Below, one piece after another: positions 62,742-64,000 of a stretch of DNA of 64,000 bases. The notes under the pieces were generated by a model that worked only from the letters and a program-made list of their open reading frames with translations, made no database searches and was not told where the DNA came from. The stretch's first letter is position 1; each line of letters opens with the position of its first letter. This stretch comes from Citromicrobium sp. JLT1363. Its GTDB lineage: Bacteria > Pseudomonadota > Alphaproteobacteria > Sphingomonadales > Sphingomonadaceae. The DNA lies in NCBI RefSeq assembly GCF_000186705.1, contig NZ_AEUE01000006.1:186001-250000 (forward strand), given 5' to 3'. Position numbers and translations under genes: made by a program.

Positions 62742-62860
62742 CGCAAGGGGCGCTAGGATAGCTTGGCGCGCCTGTCGATGCGTGGCGCATCGTCTCATTC
62801 ACGATTTGCTCAGTGATTTGGCGCCAGACGGAGCCTCCATCGATCGAGGATGCCGTTACC

Positions 62861-63379
62861 ATGATCCGCTCTCTCGCCGCCGCCGTCTGCATGTTCGCCG
62901 CCAGCACCACCGCCATGGCGCAGACGCCGCAGCCCCGCCCCTGCATCACCCCGGCCGAGAACGAGGCGCTCGTCGCCTATGTCATGCCCGATCTGATCGA
63001 CGCGCTGGAGAGCAGGTGTGCTTCCAGCCTGCCGTCCAGAGCTTTCCTCGGCACACGCTCGGCCGCGCTGCAGAAGAAGCTCGAACCGCAGGCGGATCGC
63101 GCCTGGCCGCGGGCGCGCAACGCGGCGCAGCGTTTCGCCGGCACGCGCCTGCCGGTGGATACCCGGTTCGAAAGCGTCGCCAAGGCCGCGCTCGCACCGG
63201 CAGCCGCCACGCTGATCGCGCGAGGCTTCGATGGCGATCAATGCCGCATGGCCGACCGGCTGCTGGCCGAACTCGCCCCGCTTCCGCCGGAAAACCTTGC
63301 CGGGGTGATGGCGCTGTTCCTGGAAATCGGCATTGCCGAGAACGAGGACGTACCGTTCCGCGTATGCCCGGCAGACTGA
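62861..63379 (+). CDS. Exported protein of unknown function
   Basis: 172 residues from ATG at 62861 with a signal peptide (cleavage after AMA, about residue 20). Mature, mostly helical, with three or four cysteines (CITPAENEA, RCASSL, QCRMADR, RVCPAD) that could form disulfides in the periplasm. Looks like a soluble periplasmic protein; no family recognised. Its stop is four bases before the convergent DUF481 gene. Confidence 0.75.
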   Translation: MIRSLAAAVCMFAASTTAMAQTPQPRPCITPAENEALVAYVMPDLIDALESRCASSLPSRAFLGTRSAALQKKLEPQADRAWPRARNAAQRFAGTRLPVDTRFESVAKAALAPAAATLIARGFDGDQCRMADRLLAELAPLPPENLAGVMALFLEIGIAENEDVPFRVCPAD

Positions 63380-63383
63380 CGAA

Positions 63384-64000
63384 TCAGAAACCGTAGACCA
63401 GCGTGAAGCGGGTCAGCGTATCGGTCTTTTCCCGGTTCTGACGGGCGTTGCTGTTATACTCCAGCTGGTAGCTGAGCCGCGAGCGGAGCCGGTTGCTGAC
63501 CTTGAAATCGATCCCGCTCAGCAGGTTGAGCGTGGTGTTGGCGCTGTCCACGATCAGCAGCGCCTCACCCCCGGTCTCAGTCACGGCGTTGGCATCCTGT
63601 GTGAAGGTAACGCGGTCAGCCAATTTCCAGTCGAAATCCGCCCCGAACAGCGCGGCGAGCCGGTCTATGCGGGTCCCGTCGGTCAGCTCGGTCACGCGGT
63701 AGGCCGGGCCCGCCTTGATCGAGAGGGTGGCGGAATCGCTTTCCAGCAGCGTGTAGCCGACCCCGCCCGACACCGCGTAGCGATGGTCGAAACCCTGGAA
63801 CCGGTCATGCTCGTATTGCGCAAGGCCATAGGCAAACAGGTTCTCGCCCATTTCGAAGCGGGGTTCGTACGCGACCAGATAGCGCTCGCGGCTGGTGACG
63901 CCGTTCGACCGCTGGTAATCCGCGCTCACGCGCAGCGCGTGGGTCCAGTCGATGCCCTCGCGCTTCAGTTTGAGCGCGAGCGCCAGGCCCGTATCCTCGC
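63384..64000 (-). CDS. DUF481 outer-membrane protein, C-terminal part (5' end beyond window)
   Basis: About 205 residues of a DUF481 (YdiY-like, salt-induced) beta-barrel protein; the reading frame runs past base 64000, so the N-terminus is missing. Alternating polar and aromatic beta strands such as RERYLVAYEPRFEM and FAYGLAQYEHDRFQG, and a terminal aromatic (TRFTLVYGF), are those of an outer-membrane barrel ending in Phe for BAM recognition. Function of DUF481 barrels is unknown. Confidence 0.85.
   Translation of the reverse strand, partial: EDTGLALALKLKREGIDWTHALRVSADYQRSNGVTSRERYLVAYEPRFEMGENLFAYGLAQYEHDRFQGFDHRYAVSGGVGYTLLESDSATLSIKAGPAYRVTELTDGTRIDRLAALFGADFDWKLADRVTFTQDANAVTETGGEALLIVDSANTTLNLLSGIDFKVSNRLRSRLSYQLEYNSNARQNREKTDTLTRFTLVYGF

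Overview
The window is a high-GC, densely packed stretch of alphaproteobacterial chromosome. Protein families, gene order and repeat types point to Sphingomonadales, most likely the Erythrobacteraceae (Erythrobacter/Qipengyuania/Altererythrobacter relatives). This rests on recognised families and neighbourhoods, not on a database search. There is no integrase, transposase, CRISPR array, rRNA operon or replication origin. Almost all of it is core genome, and no stretch above 300 bp is without a gene. The longest gap is the 296 bp upstream of hisI.

Layout: 1-8071 holds the end of tyrS, a PilZ protein, an MFS exporter coupled to cysK, a merR/acyl-CoA dehydrogenase pair, hisI, comF and a BioC/NDUFAF5-like methyltransferase. 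8072-14175 (minus) is glyQ-glyS-ppdK; glyS carries an in-frame palindromic repeat. 14304-15386 is a compact plus-strand cluster of four one-helix micro-proteins, a Cro/CI-type regulator and a four-helix membrane protein behind a strong promoter with operator repeats. 15459-24786 has tandem TraB/GumN lipoproteins, rplY, pth, a CPBP protease, a Tat-signal SDR, ychF, DUF1206, a glutaredoxin-MauE fusion behind a CsoR-like palindrome, MaoC and SGNH proteins. 24795-32649 is mutL (minus), then mreBCD-mrdA-rodA for cell elongation. 32768-35738 is tRNA-Lys, a low-GC lipoprotein, and an HTH-RibBX fusion with ribH behind a perfect 22-bp palindrome.

35735-40429 holds eno and a stress cluster of YqjD/holin-like membrane proteins with EcfG-type (general stress response) promoters, then DUF4170, a GNAT enzyme and greA. 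40547-45993 is carB and carA, separated by a DUF559 nuclease islet with G/C-tract hairpins and by a tiny lipoprotein gene. 46168-51381 is yqeY, a lipoprotein, the dnaG-rpoD macromolecular-synthesis pair and tRNA-Gln. 51534-64000 has a quinone-reductase-like flavoprotein, rpiB, glyA, trmJ (apparent CTG start), chorismate mutase, rpsD, an S9 peptidase, a GAF-PAS-PAS-GGDEF-EAL protein, M50, tgt, a periplasmic protein and a partial DUF481 outer-membrane protein.

The most interesting signals are: (1) the micro-protein/XRE/membrane-protein cluster, whose operator CCTGACA-N3-TGTCAGG recurs in front of ppdK; (2) the HTH-RibBX fusion beside a palindrome, suggesting a self-regulating riboflavin enzyme; (3) the Grx-MauE fusion under a CsoR-type operator; (4) the DUF559 repeat islet splitting carA from carB; (5) the EcfG promoters in front of the envelope stress cluster; (6) the coding palindromic repeat in glyS; (7) the CTG start of trmJ.
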